Shown here: piece by piece, positions 37,001 to 44,602 of the stretch
Layout of the letters: each line of letters opens with the position of its first letter
Position numbering within the stretch: the first letter of the stretch is position 1
Origin: Clytia hemisphaerica
Lineage: Eukaryota > Cnidaria > Hydrozoa > Leptothecata > Clytiidae
Length of the DNA stretch: 64,000 nucleotides
Assembly: GCA_902728285.1 (NCBI GenBank)
Contig: CACVBU010000167.1
Span: 173,938-237,937 of the forward strand
Reading direction: 5' to 3'
Made by a program: the position numbers and the translations under genes
The notes under the pieces: generated by a model
What the model was told of the DNA's origin: nothing
What the model saw: the letters and a program-made list of their open reading frames with translations, nothing else
Database searches by the model: none

Positions 37001-40000
37001 TAGCTGCTCTTAATTTTATATGAGTTTTTCAGGCTTAAATGTCAATATTAATGAAAATGGAAACCTGTACTTCTCAGTAATTTCTGAAATCTGAGGCTCA
37101 GATTCTTCTTAATTTGTTCTTAGGTTTTGGCTAAATATCAGCCTCGTATTCTTATGAAATTGCCCTTATAAAAACGTGTAAGACAAGGCACGGATGTCAC
37201 TGTAAACCACTCCCTTGACACATTTGTTAGCATTTGAAAGAATTCTGTCTCAGATGAGAGGTCCATTGGGTTTAAAGCCCGAAGGGCTAGAGTTCAATCT
37301 CTAACCTTTCTCAGGCAAGAAAAATTGAAGCCTTAAAAAATGCGCCGCATTTTTGACGACATATTGAATCTAGCAATTCCTTTGTTTACGATTAATATTT
37401 TTTTCGAAATTTAGCGGTAAATTTTAGTTTCAATCTGTCATTTGTGTAAAAACAAGGCGAGCCGCTCAAGGCCGCGCACCTTTGGTAGGACTTGTTGGCT
37501 TCAAATCCTACCAAGGAGATTGACTTCCAGTCCTTCGGGCTTATACTTCATTGAAGAGGTCACTCTTAACAAAAATTACTGTAGGGCTAAGATCATTCCT
37601 TTTGAACGCAAATTCAATTCTATGTGTTCGTTTTGTTGGCACCTTAATGAAAGTTATGGCTAGTAATATTTAAAACCAAAGTCATCCGTGTATGAAAACA
37701 ATCCGTGTAGCGAAAGTTTAATTGAATTTTCTTTTTAAAAATGAAATGAAAATTGAAAAAAATTCAATTTCCTTTTTTGATATGTGAAAGGTAATTGAAA
37801 AATAGGTCACATTTCTATTTTCTATTTGAGATAGGAAATTGAACTAAAATGAAATATTTTAGGAAATTTTTGGACGAGTTAGGGCGCTCTGGGCGCTCCT
37901 CACCTTTGGTAGTCCAGCTCTTTTGCATGGGAGTCACCACGTTACCCAAATTCTCACACCGCCAGGTCATTGCATCGTCTGGTCCGTAATTTCTTTTTAA
38001 AATGGAATTCTAAATTTGAAATTCTTTTTTCTTTTTTCTTTTCCAGAAGCAAAATTGAAATATGAGCCAATTTTCTTTTTCCTATACTAAATAGAAAAAT
38101 AAAGTTGAATCGCTATTTCGTGGGTGTACCCGGGCGTTTTTTTTCTCCACAGGGGCCTCCTCTCTTGTTCATTTTCTGTCTGTTTGTTTGTTCTGCTCTT
38201 TCTTGTCACGAATGACATCGCAGCACCAGTGTCTTTCTCGTTTGTCTTTAGTTGTAATGTGTTGGCATTGGCAGGAGTTCAGAAAGAGCAGGAGAAACAG
38301 ACAATGGACAAGGGTGGAGGAGGAGAAAAAACGCCCGGGTACACCCACGAAATCGCGATTCAACTTTACTTTTCTATTTAGTATAGGAAAAAGAAAATTG
38401 GTTCATATTTCAATTTTGCTTCTGGAAAAGAAAAAAGAAAAAAAGATTTCAAATTTAAAATTCCATTTTAAAAAGAAAAACTTTCGATTCGAAACACGGA
38501 TAAAAATTACGGACCGGACGATGCAATGACCTGGCAGTGTGAGGATTTGGGTAACGTGGTGGCTCTCATGCAAAAGAGCTGGACTACCAAAGGTGAGGAG
38601 CGCCTTGAGCGCCCTAACTTGTCCAAAAATTTCCTTAAATATATCATTTTAGTTCAATTTCCTATTTCAAATAGAAAATAGAAATTTGACTTATTTTTCA
38701 ATTTTCTTTCACATATCAAAGAAAGGAAATTGAATTTTTTTCAATTTTCATTTCATTTTTAAAAAAAAAATTCAATTATACTTTCGCTACACGGATTGAA
38801 AACGTCCATTCGATTGTTGGTCAATTTTCAATTGAAAATTGATTTTTTACAGCAATTTTCAATATTTCAAAAAGTTCAAAAATTGAATTTCAAATTTTTA
38901 TCTAATTTTAATTTGTTTTAACCCTAACCCTAAATTTATTGAAATTCCAATAGGGGTCAAAAGAGAATGGCACTAGTGGTAGTGAGGAGGCCTGTGAACT
39001 AAATCCACAACACAACCTTTTGTCTTTGGGGATCTGGGAGCAAGAAAACATGTGTGTAGTTATGATACGATACAGAATATATTAATTGTTATAAGAATCC
39101 AACTGTTGAGTCGTAGATTTATTTATTTGAAAACACTTATTTATAACACCCCTAAATCAGCGTCCCTGTCGGGTCCGCCCCGGTGAATAACCTGGTGAAA
39201 AAATAGCCTAAATTTAAGCTCCAGTGAAGAAATGACTCACTCCAGGCAATTGAAGCTGAGTGATCACAAACCCAGTGAGAAATTGAAATAAAAGCTGTCC
39301 ACTCCCGGTGAAATTTTATATAACCCAGGCTACCCGGTCAAAAAGCACACTTTCACTTGGCAAAAAAACAGGTAGAAAAGTGTATATATCAACTAGAAAA
39401 TCTCCAAAAAAAACTAGTGTCACAAAAAAGTGTACGTTTAGTAGATCTGGAGATTTAGAACGCCATATGAGTAATCCCCAAGAACCTAATCGAAATTCAC
39501 ACAAATCAAAAAAGACTCAAATTTCCACCCCAGTGGAAAGTTTCTTTAAAAATCTTCCCGCAGCCGATTTTAATCTTTTATCAGACTCACTCCGGTGAAG
39601 TTTTATCTTCCACCAGGTCATGGGTGGGAACAGGGGTGTTTTATACGAAATAATAAATAGATATCCATCTGACCTGTGTTAATTTGTCGTGTTTGTGATT
39701 TAGTTCCCAGGTCTCCTCACTAGTGCCATTCCCTTTTGACCCCTATTGGGATTTCAATAAATTTTAAAGGTCAACATATTTTCTGACATTAAAAATATTA
39801 GACCGAAATTACATTTTCAATCTTTTTTGAGACTGAAAAATAGTGAAAACTGGATGAATATTCAATTCTTAATTTTTTTGGGCGTATAAAAAAATTAAAA
39901 TTGGATCAAAATTTAAAATTCAATTTTCAATTTTCAAAATATTGAAAATTGACCAAAAATCGAATGGACGTTTTCATACACGGATGCAAAGTATCTCGAG

Positions 40001-41095
40001 ATCTAGAGATCGAAAGTCAACAAACAATACCAAAAAAAATCAAGCAATTGAGTAATCCGTATCCGTGCACCGATCGTATCATTCGAATTTTTAATTGAAA
40101 TCAAACTTGAAAATAAAAAAAAGACAGCAATTTTTTAATTCTCAAAAAATTAATAAATACACTATGTCAAATTTTTTATTTCTAAATCAGTTTGAAAATT
40201 AAAAAATTGGAAAACAAAATTTGAAAATTTAAAGTAATATTTGCGATTGGATGATCAGTGTGGGACTTTTATGCCCGTCCCATTGGGAGGGATAGTTATT
40301 CATAGTTCCACCGAGGCAGTGAGACAGGGACGTCAGTAAACTAAGTGCTTTTTACTTACAACAAATATCACAAAATAGAATCAAAACTTCAAAATAACTT
40401 TAAATATTAAATTTTTGTTTTCTCTGATTTGAAAATCAAAAAGTTGACATAATTTTTCTATTTGTAATTTTTGAAAATTGAAAAATTAACGATTTTTTGA
40501 ATTTTCAATTTTGATTTCAATTAAAAAATCGAATGATACGATCGGTGTACAGAGTCATTTCAGAGACTAAACAGTTCTAGGAGAAAATCAAAAGGATTGC
40601 AAGAAAAAAAAATAAAAAAAAATAAAAACATCAAGAAAATCAGAAAAAAATTAAAAAAATCAACAAAAAAAAAAATCATAAACAAAAAAAAAATCAAGAT
40701 TAAAAAAAACCTAGTACACTTTTTTGGAGCGCTTTTTAACCCCTCATAGAATTTGACCAACTCGGACTAATTTCGACCAACACGGACTAGATCTTACTAG
40801 CAAAGTTTGCTTACAACCTGCCTAGTATAAACAAACAGGAATAAAATTTGGGCCCACAAAAGTAAAATAGAAATATTTTTATGCGGGGATCCGACATGGT
40901 CTCTGCCTACTTTTTTAGTCCTCAAAATTGCTTATTTAGATAACATAACTAAGCAGATTATATTTATAAAATGATAAATTAAAAACACTCACCAACTTCT
41001 TTGATGATATCGATCTCATTGAAATCAAATCTATCAATAGTTTCATTGAAAACTTTCGGTACTGTGGTCTGTGGTAATGATAGTGTAGGTAACAT
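20858..41095 (-). CDS. Kinase - 21-aa exon array - MULE transposase - SWIM fusion gene
   Basis: Seventeen candidate coding exons on the minus strand join into 5,472 nt (1,823 codons plus TGA). They are 41095-40993, 32133-30423, ten 63-nt exons from 30182-30120 down to 28317-28255, 27885-27823, 27452-27378, 26174-26092, 24711-23088 and 22040-20858. Every junction has an AG acceptor and a GT donor and keeps the frame, which is very unlikely by chance across so many joins. Domain order is: kinase (about residues 24-350), peptidase-like region (about 395-600), eleven 21-residue repeats (605-835), acidic linker (836-888), MULE transposase (889-1429), variant SWIM finger (1521-1537), Gln-rich repeats, and a C-terminal Cys cluster. 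The start at 41,095 is the first Met compatible with the kinase frame and is tentative. Whether one transcript spans all exons is inference. The gene could be domesticated or a gene-capturing element. Confidence 0.7.
21060..21490 (-). repeat. Coding minisatellite in the Gln-rich tail
   Basis: Units of about 51-60 bp (GGTTGCTGGGATGACTGTTG on the plus strand, then CATAGCTTGCTGGT) are repeated nine times in multiples of three, so length changes do not break the frame. A second frame is also open throughout (PATNAATKLPPASYAT units), a repeat by-product. Confidence 0.8.
22145..22504. mobile_element. MITE family C with TA flanks
   Basis: The ends read CTTTAATCGTAGAAATTTTA and TAAAATTTCTACGATTAAAG, perfect inverted repeats of at least 20 bp continuing into GCGAG/CTCGC. 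TA flanks both sides. The interior repeats GCTAAAAT and TCGCTAA motifs. The element lies in the intron between the MULE and SWIM exons. Confidence 0.8.
22510..22548. mobile_element. MITE family A, single-end remnant
   Basis: CTTTAGGCGTACAAACTTTC followed by GCGAGCAGAAACTTTC matches one end of the full copies at 19.0 and 44.2 kb and then stops abruptly. Confidence 0.7.
22549..22730. repeat. Dispersed repeat (CGGCATTTTCGG / GGGCTCCGTCACAT family)
   Basis: AAATCTCAAGAAAATGCC, then CCAGCATTTTCGGTCGG, then AAATCGGGCTCCGTCACAT, then ATTGCCAATTTGCATCAG. The same order occurs three times at 61.6-62.2 kb and once at 63.5-63.7 kb. Confidence 0.6.
23088..24711 (-). CDS. Kinase-MULE gene, MULE DDE transposase exon
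   Basis: Residues 889-1429. The exon is bounded by a ttttttag acceptor and an AATAA|gtatgt donor. The stretch matches metazoan MULE transposases. A first Asp lies in SSILGVDPTFNL (residue 1163), a second in FGTDEEINVHRAL (1232), a C-x-x-H in LLCTIHVRD (1253-1256), and a Glu in NCNESANSMVKK (1359), where the third acidic residue of the DDE triad is expected. No internal stop or frameshift occurs over 541 codons. If the donor were not used, the frame would end 13 codons later at 23,048. Terminal inverted repeats or a 9-bp duplication around the gene were not found. MULE transposases cut and move DNA in the nucleus; here the domain may instead serve DNA binding. Confidence 0.8.
25089..25526. mobile_element. 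Inverted-repeat element with G/C homopolymer ends and 5-bp target duplication
   Basis: Inverted ends CATAGTGTCCTCC and GGAGGACACTATG are each flanked by TATTG (25,084-25,088 and 25,527-25,531). The interior is rich in GGGGGG runs and AAAATGA-type words. Size is about 438 bp. The element lies in an intron of the kinase-MULE gene. Confidence 0.75.
25583..25890. mobile_element. MITE family B, degenerate copy
   Basis: The left end TACCTTAAGGGAATAAATTT with TCGCGGGAAC matches the copy at 54.66 kb. The right end is GAAAGTTTCTGCCCTTGAAAG. The middle carries an ACGGGCGTTTATTCGAGGCA segment not seen in the other copy. Confidence 0.55.
26092..26174 (-). CDS. Kinase-MULE gene, acidic linker exon (83 nt)
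   Basis: The exon is bounded by atccatag and gtaata. It encodes DPEINVIASSSDSDTEFEKQ then LKKPTFP, a Ser/Asp-rich stretch resembling a casein-kinase-II-type phosphorylation target and a flexible linker. The phase matches the array on one side and the MULE exon on the other. Confidence 0.65.
26229..26380. repeat. GGCGTGATGG-GTGAAA repeat
   Basis: GGCGTGAT or GCGTGATGGCGTGAAA-like phrases recur at least six times in about 150 bases, each followed by GTGAAAT. This is simple degenerate repetition within an intron. Confidence 0.5.
26924..27225. mobile_element. MITE family F (TTTGGCGG)
   Basis: The left AAAGGAAGAAATTTTGGCG is matched by the right CGCCAAAATTTCTTCCTTT. The interior repeats AATTTAATTTGGCGG and its complement. 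The ends resemble family B (AAGGGAAGAAA) with TTTGGCGG in place of TTTCGCGG. Confidence 0.75.
27378..27452 (-). CDS. Kinase-MULE gene, linker exon (75 nt)
   Basis: The exon is bounded by tttaaag and gtaaga. It encodes CRGNSSTHSDPDIQVNIDL then TNVAD in the same phase as the 63-nt exons. Its HSDPD recalls the HSAEHDP core of the array, so it may be a distant relative of those exons. It splices on to 26,174, completing a Ser codon. Confidence 0.65.
27823..30182 (-). repeat. Array of eleven 63-nt coding exons on a ~179-bp tandem unit
   Basis: Ten near-identical exons lie at 30182-30120, 29748-29686, 29569-29507, 29390-29328, 29211-29149, 29032-28970, 28853-28791, 28674-28612, 28496-28434 and 28317-28255, spaced 178-179 bp apart. 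A diverged eleventh, still exactly 63 nt, is at 27885-27823. Each is preceded by ctacag (cacag in the eleventh) and, apart from 29507 (gtaatg), followed by gtaag. Each begins with one base completing a codon and ends with two, so any number can be spliced in frame. Each adds 21 residues, SKSSVQNHSAEHDPLSPDT plus a two-residue junction. Variants include AELD for AEHD and PDAK for PDTR. A 253-bp MITE sits in one intron, and about 250 bp of other sequence separates the diverged copy. Confidence 0.85.
29858..30110. mobile_element. MITE family D inserted in the exon array
   Basis: The 253-bp insert plus its duplicated TA exactly accounts for the extra 255 bp between two array exons (434 instead of 179). 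Ends are CTTTAATCGGATTAA and TTAATCCGGTTAAAT, with TTCGCGAAATTAAATCC inside. It lies in an intron, so coding is unaffected. Confidence 0.85.
30423..32133 (-). CDS. Kinase-MULE gene, exon 2: Ser/Thr kinase plus peptidase-like region
   Basis: Residues 35-604 of the fusion. Kinase motifs seen are GRGSFASV (nucleotide loop), VVIKKP (the usual ATP-binding Lys, about residue 55), IVHRDIKPKNIL (catalytic Asp 162), LADLGEA (metal-binding Asp 198, with DLG in place of DFG) and WFMAPELL. The set looks catalytically intact and is of the tyrosine-kinase-like/Ser-Thr type. After the kinase lies NDGTNACAFLTL (Cys 407), and 137 residues later VLIDTHPINEAD (Asp 544, His 546). Cys in a TN-C-FL setting followed by a D-T-H resembles papain-fold or deubiquitinase-type active sites, but I cannot assign a family. 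The exon ends AACAG|gtattg in the phase needed for the repeat exons. Confidence 0.75.
32340..32490. repeat. ATCTCGAGATAATT tandem repeat
   Basis: Seven or more degenerate copies of TATCTCGAGATAATT (16-18 bp) are present. Each holds the palindrome ATCTCGAGAT, so the tract can fold back on itself. It directly abuts the next MITE. Confidence 0.65.
32499..32834. mobile_element. MITE family E (TTCGCGGGAACTAA)
   Basis: Inverted ends read TTATTGGAACTAATTTTCGC and GCGAAAATTAGTTCCAATAA. Internal TTTCGCGGG motifs are repeated. The target duplication is unclear. The element lies in the first intron of the kinase-MULE gene. Confidence 0.75.
32880..34040. other. Intron sequence without recognised features
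   Basis: Short frames only (up to 106 codons at 33,030-33,350, no domain). The region lies within the 8.9-kb first intron of the kinase-MULE gene. Confidence 0.4.
34044..34123 (+). repeat. GGTCCTATAAATTAACC-(CGTT)n repeat head
   Basis: GTGGAGGTCCTATAAATTAA is followed by CCTCTGTCCGTCCGTTCGTC and more CGTT units. An inverted counterpart is at 62,200-62,310. This is a dispersed repeat with a microsatellite. Confidence 0.7.
34124..35640. repeat. Three copies of a ~340-bp repeat around a LINE fragment
   Basis: Copies at about 34,124-34,475, 34,608-34,960 and 35,383-35,640 share AAACCCTCGAATGTGACG (first two), GGGCAAATTTGGGC, CATGAAAGTAGGGTACCATC and AAGAATCACTATTAATAAGC in the same order. The third is 5'-truncated. 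LINE sequence occupies the space between copies 2 and 3. Confidence 0.7.
34969..35382 (+). pseudogene. Reverse-transcriptase fragment of a LINE
   Basis: The frame reads LLLFADDTKIFKEV, then DTLEKWSIDWLLQFHPDKCH and DLGILVDAELTFEDHI, then VKKANSMLGVIKRG. FADD is the catalytic motif of non-LTR reverse transcriptases, and WSIDWLLQFHPDKCH corresponds to the downstream W-----L-FN--K segment. Only about 130 codons remain; both ends are lost. Confidence 0.75.
35700..37680. other. Intron sequence; ATCGAT-rich patch
   Basis: At about 35,850-36,010, ATCGATAT- and TCGATTA-type words are densely repeated. The rest has no domain or repeat I can name. At 37,487-37,519, GGTAGGA and TCCTACC enclose CTTGTTGGCTTCAAA, a small hairpin. 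Confidence 0.4.
37702..38798. mobile_element. Large foldback element 1 (near-palindrome, ~1.1 kb)
   Basis: The two halves are near reverse complements about a centre near 38,235. Left markers are TGTAGCGAAAGTTTAATTG, GGGCGCTCCTCACCTTTGG, AAATTCTCACACCGCCAGG and GGGTGTACCCGGGCGTTTTT. Right markers are their complements at about 38,340, 38,535, 38,590 and 38,785. The short central spacer is not coding. This structure fits a foldback transposon or a large inverted duplication. Confidence 0.8.
38793..39986. mobile_element. Foldback element 2 with unique core (~1.2 kb)
   Basis: Outer arms AAAACGTCCATTCGATT (left) and AATCGAATGGACGTTTT (right) and inner arms CAATAGGGGTCAAAAG then GAATGGCACTAGTG (left, 38,948) with complements near 39,715-39,750 are nested. 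The core (39,010-39,700) holds a 96-codon frame at 39,308-39,598, basic, with CTFSRSGDLERHMSN resembling part of a C2H2 finger. That frame has no supported start or splice context. Confidence 0.7.
40055..40560. mobile_element. Foldback element 3 (~500 bp)
   Basis: GCACCGATCGTATCATTCGA followed by TTTTTAATTGAAATCAAA on the left is mirrored by TTTGATTTCAATTAAAAAAT and TCGAATGATACGATCGGTG on the right. The centre contains GGGACTTTTATGCCCGTCCC. Confidence 0.75.
40993..41095 (-). CDS. Kinase-MULE gene, exon 1 (start and glycine loop beginning)
   Basis: The exon encodes MLPTLSLPQTTVPKVFNETI, then DRFDFNEIDIIKEV and the first base of a Gly codon. It ends at a strong gtgagt donor. Joined to 32,133 it gives KEVGRGSFASVEL, a proper kinase glycine-rich loop, which is why the two are paired across an 8.9-kb intron. 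The Met at 41,095 is followed by an open frame. The frame also stays open upstream to about 41,197, so an earlier start or an upstream exon cannot be excluded. Confidence 0.65.
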
Positions 41096-41827
41096 ATCGC
41101 AAATAACAACGAAACAATCAAAAACGGTAAATGTAATAGAAATATAAAAAAACTTCCTGCAACCTTTTAAGTTTTTAACCACGTTAACTTCGTTCAAAAA
41201 CAGGCATGCCTAAAAACACACGTTGTTGAAAAGGCGATTTGAACCAACGTGTTGAATGGGGTTTCCAATTTTGACGTTCGAATGTCTGACGTAGCAAAAG
41301 ACCGGGGTAAACGTTCGAAAATGCGTCAAAAAAGCCGCTAGGAATGTTTTTCGTGTTTTTATAGTTACAAGTTATAGTCTTTTATTATCGGGAATATGAA
41401 TTGAAAAGGAATATACAATGTGTCATCTTTCATTTGTCTTTTTTTCTACGCCTAATGTCGATTTTCAGGAGAGAACTCAAGGATTGTTTATATCAGAGGA
41501 AACCCCGTTCTATTTGATTGTTAAAAGAATTCCATGGCACATCATTCGAAAAGTATAATAATTGGGCTTTCTCTCAAAAGCTGAAATGACTTATTTTTTT
41601 GTAAAACCTTGCATCAGTAACGTTTCAAAATGTTTTTTATGCAAAATTCTTTTTATAAAGAGAAGCGTTTCCTCTGATAAAAATAGGGATAAAGAGAAAC
41701 ACTGCTTTCAAAGCATACTATTTGAAGTATATTTTTATTTTTATTTAAAAATAAATGATCCGATTTTTCTTAACATTTTGTTCCCTTAATCCCTTGACCA
41801 AAAAAGTTTGTGCCTTGCCTTATTATT

Positions 41828-42310
41828 TCAGCCTCCCGACTCCCGGTTCAGTCTCCTGCCTCCCACTTTCGATTTTAGCCTCCCGCTTCCCACTTTCAGC
41901 CTCCCGCCTCCCACTTCCGATTTCAGCCTCCCGCCTCCCACTTTCAATTTCAGCCTCCCACCTCCCACTTTCGATTTCAGCCTCCCACCTCCCACTTTCA
42001 ATTTCAGCCTCCCACCTCCCACTTTCGATTTCAGCCTCCCGCCTCCCACTTTCAATTTCAGCCTCCCGCCTCCCACTTTCAATTTCAGCCTCCCACCTCC
42101 CACTTTCGATTTCAGCCTCCCACCTCCCACTTTCGATTTCAGCCTCCCGCCTCCCACTTTCGATTTCAGCCTCCCGCCTCCCGCCTCCCGGTTCAGCCTC
42201 CCGCCTCCCACTTTCGATTTCAGCCTCCCGCCTCCCGCCTCCCGGTTCAGCCTCCCGGCTCCCACTTTCGATTTCAGCCTCCCGGCTCCCGGCTCCCAGT
42301 TTTCCTGTAT
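41828..42310 (-). repeat. GGGAGGCTGAA minisatellite, copy 2 (inverted relative to copy 1)
   Basis: Units of CCTCCCACTTTCGATTTCAG with CCCG/CCCA variation run for about 480 bases. They end with CCCAGTTTTCCTGTATGCC, the inverted edge of copy 1 at 14.7 kb. All three frames on both strands stay largely open, which is compositional. Confidence 0.85.
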
Positions 42311-42383
42311 GCCCTAAAAATATGTTACGTTATTCACAACACATTTTATCTGTATTTGACAATTGATGTTTTTTAACTTTCAG

Positions 42384-43500
42384 AAAGGACTCAAGAATCC
42401 AAAGAGTCCAATTTAAGAGATGAAAGTTTACCCGGTAAATATTTAACAATCTTGTAGTTCAGACCCAAAGAGGGACTATCTAGAGTTTTAGATTGCTAAA
42501 ATTGAGAAAAGCCTTTTCTTAAAACTATGCCATTATACTGTAAAATTACAAATGAGTCAATTTAAAACTTATATATTTACAATACTCTATAGTTCAAAAG
42601 ATCATTTACCTCACTTTTAGACAAGCTGATCAATAAGAAAGTGGCTGAAACCAATAGACAAGAAGAAGACCACCAAGAATCCAACGAGCTTGAAAATGTA
42701 CAGACTACCGGAAAAACCCGTTTGCGCTTAATTCTTTCATATTCCTAGAATCCCGAATACTCTCCAGTAAGATATTCTGGCCCGGGCACTGGTCAAAACG
42801 GTTTCGAAATTTCAGATAAAAGCCACTTTTTTGGACAGACTGCTTAATCCTTTTCATTACAAAATATAAAGTTTTGCGGAGACTATTATTTAAATTGTAA
42901 GTGTGTCACATTTCTTTACAGACAATCAAGGAAGTGGAGTCAAATTTAAGAGATGAAAGTTCACCCGGTAAATGTTTAACAATTTGGAGTTCAAACCCAA
43001 AGAGGGAATATCTAGAGTTTTAGATTGCTAAATTCATAAAAAGCCTTTTCTTAAAACTATGCCATTATACTGTAAAATTTCAAATGAGTCAATTAAAACT
43101 TATAGATTTACAGTACTCTATAGTTCAAAAGATCATTTACCTCACTTTTAGACAAGCTGATCAATGAAAAAGTGGCTGAAACCAATAGACAAGAAGAAGA
43201 CCACCAAGAATCCAACGAGCTTGAAAATGTACAGACTACCGGAAAAATCCGTTTGCGCCTAATTCTTTCACATTCCTAGAATCCCAAATACTCTCCGGTG
43301 AGATATTCTGGCCCAGGCACTGATCAAAACGTCTTCGAAATTTCAGATAAAAGCCATTTTTTTGGACATACTGCTTAATCCTTTTCATTACAAAATCTAA
43401 AGTTTTGCGGAGACTAATATTTAAATTGTGTTTCACATTTCTTTACAGACAATCAAGGAAGTGGAGTCAAATTTAAGAGATGAAAGTTCACCCGGTAAAT
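42384..43500 (+). repeat. ~530-bp tandem duplication carrying two exons
   Basis: The DKLIN-EKVAETNRQEED exon (42,621 and 43,152) and the VESNLRDESSP exon (42,922 and 43,449), with their introns, occur twice in tandem at a period of 527-531 bp. A third, shorter relative of the second exon is at 42,384. All retain AG acceptors, and the second exon retains its gtaaat donor. Confidence 0.8.
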
Positions 43501-44181
43501 ATTTAACAATTTGGAGTTTAGACCCAAAGAGGGAATATCTAGAGTTTTAGATTGCTAAAAATAAAATGTAAAAATAAATGTAAACATTCCTATTTATTTC
43601 CAAATTTAGGTATTGTTGAAAACTTGCAAATTGAAGAACCAGATTCAATTATACAGTTTCGAAAGTTTAATGCCAGTGAAGTTGACGCCTTTATTCTGGT
43701 TATCATCACAAGTCTTATGCTTAGAGTTCACAAAACGGTAATTTCATTGTATGTTTTTCTTTAGAATAAAGTGCATTATTGCTATCTATTATTCTATTTG
43801 TTTCTTATAATTTATATATAATCTATATTAATTGTTCTTTCTTTTTATGGATTCCCCTCTATCATTTTAAATGACAGTGGTTTGTACCCATGTACCTATC
43901 ACATATTTTGTAATCAACTACAGTGCGATGTTTAATTTATGATTTTAACAGGGAATCTAGATCAAAATCAAATACTTCAGTTAAAAAAATTGGGAGGTTT
44001 TTTACCAGGGCCATAGAAGGTATCTGTAAGGCTAGACATAAAAAAAACTGATTATCCCTTTAACAATTACTTTGTTCCTCAAGATTGTTAATATTCTATA
44101 TCTGTTTTGTAGATTCAGAATTCTGGAGAACTCGGTTTCATTGAATCAAGCAGTGGAATGGAAGAGTTCGATTTGAGAGTA

Positions 44182-44602
44182 CTTTAGGCGTACAAACTTT
44201 CGCGAGCAGAAACTTTCGCGATTTTCGCGAATTTTAGCCCTTTTCGCGAAAGTAAATGTCTTTGAAAATTCTGAAGAGGGCAATTCGCGAGAGTTTATGC
44301 TCGCGAAAAAAAATCTGGAAAGAAAATTTACTCAAACTTTCCTCTTTGATGATAACAATGATAAAATTTAGTGTAAAAATATGCCAAAATCCATCAATTG
44401 AGGTTTGAGTACATTTAAACGATCAAAACACTGGTTCTATGCACTGAAAACTTGAATTTTCTACTTAAAATATACCTAATTCGCGAAAGTTTATGCTCGC
44501 GAAATAATTTTTTTTGTCAAATTCGCGAAAGTAAATGTCGTAGATTTCGCGATTTTTCGACCTCGCGAAAGTTTCTGCTCGCGAAAGTTTGTACGCCTAA
44601 AG
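44182..44602. mobile_element. MITE family A inserted in the MULE exon
   Basis: The ends CTTTAGGCGTACAAACTTTC and GAAAGTTTGTACGCCTAAAG are perfect inverted repeats flanked by TA. Removing the element and one TA leaves the surrounding transposase frame continuous across the join. The insertion therefore directly interrupts a coding exon. Confidence 0.9.

Noticed and set aside
37460-37530. tRNA-like B-box (GGCTTCAAATCCTACC)
   Set aside because: No matching A-box or acceptor stem at the right distance; the hairpin alone does not make a tRNA.
38925-38942. CCCTAACCCTAA telomere-like motif
   Set aside because: Only about two units are present, inside a foldback element; too short to suggest a telomeric remnant.
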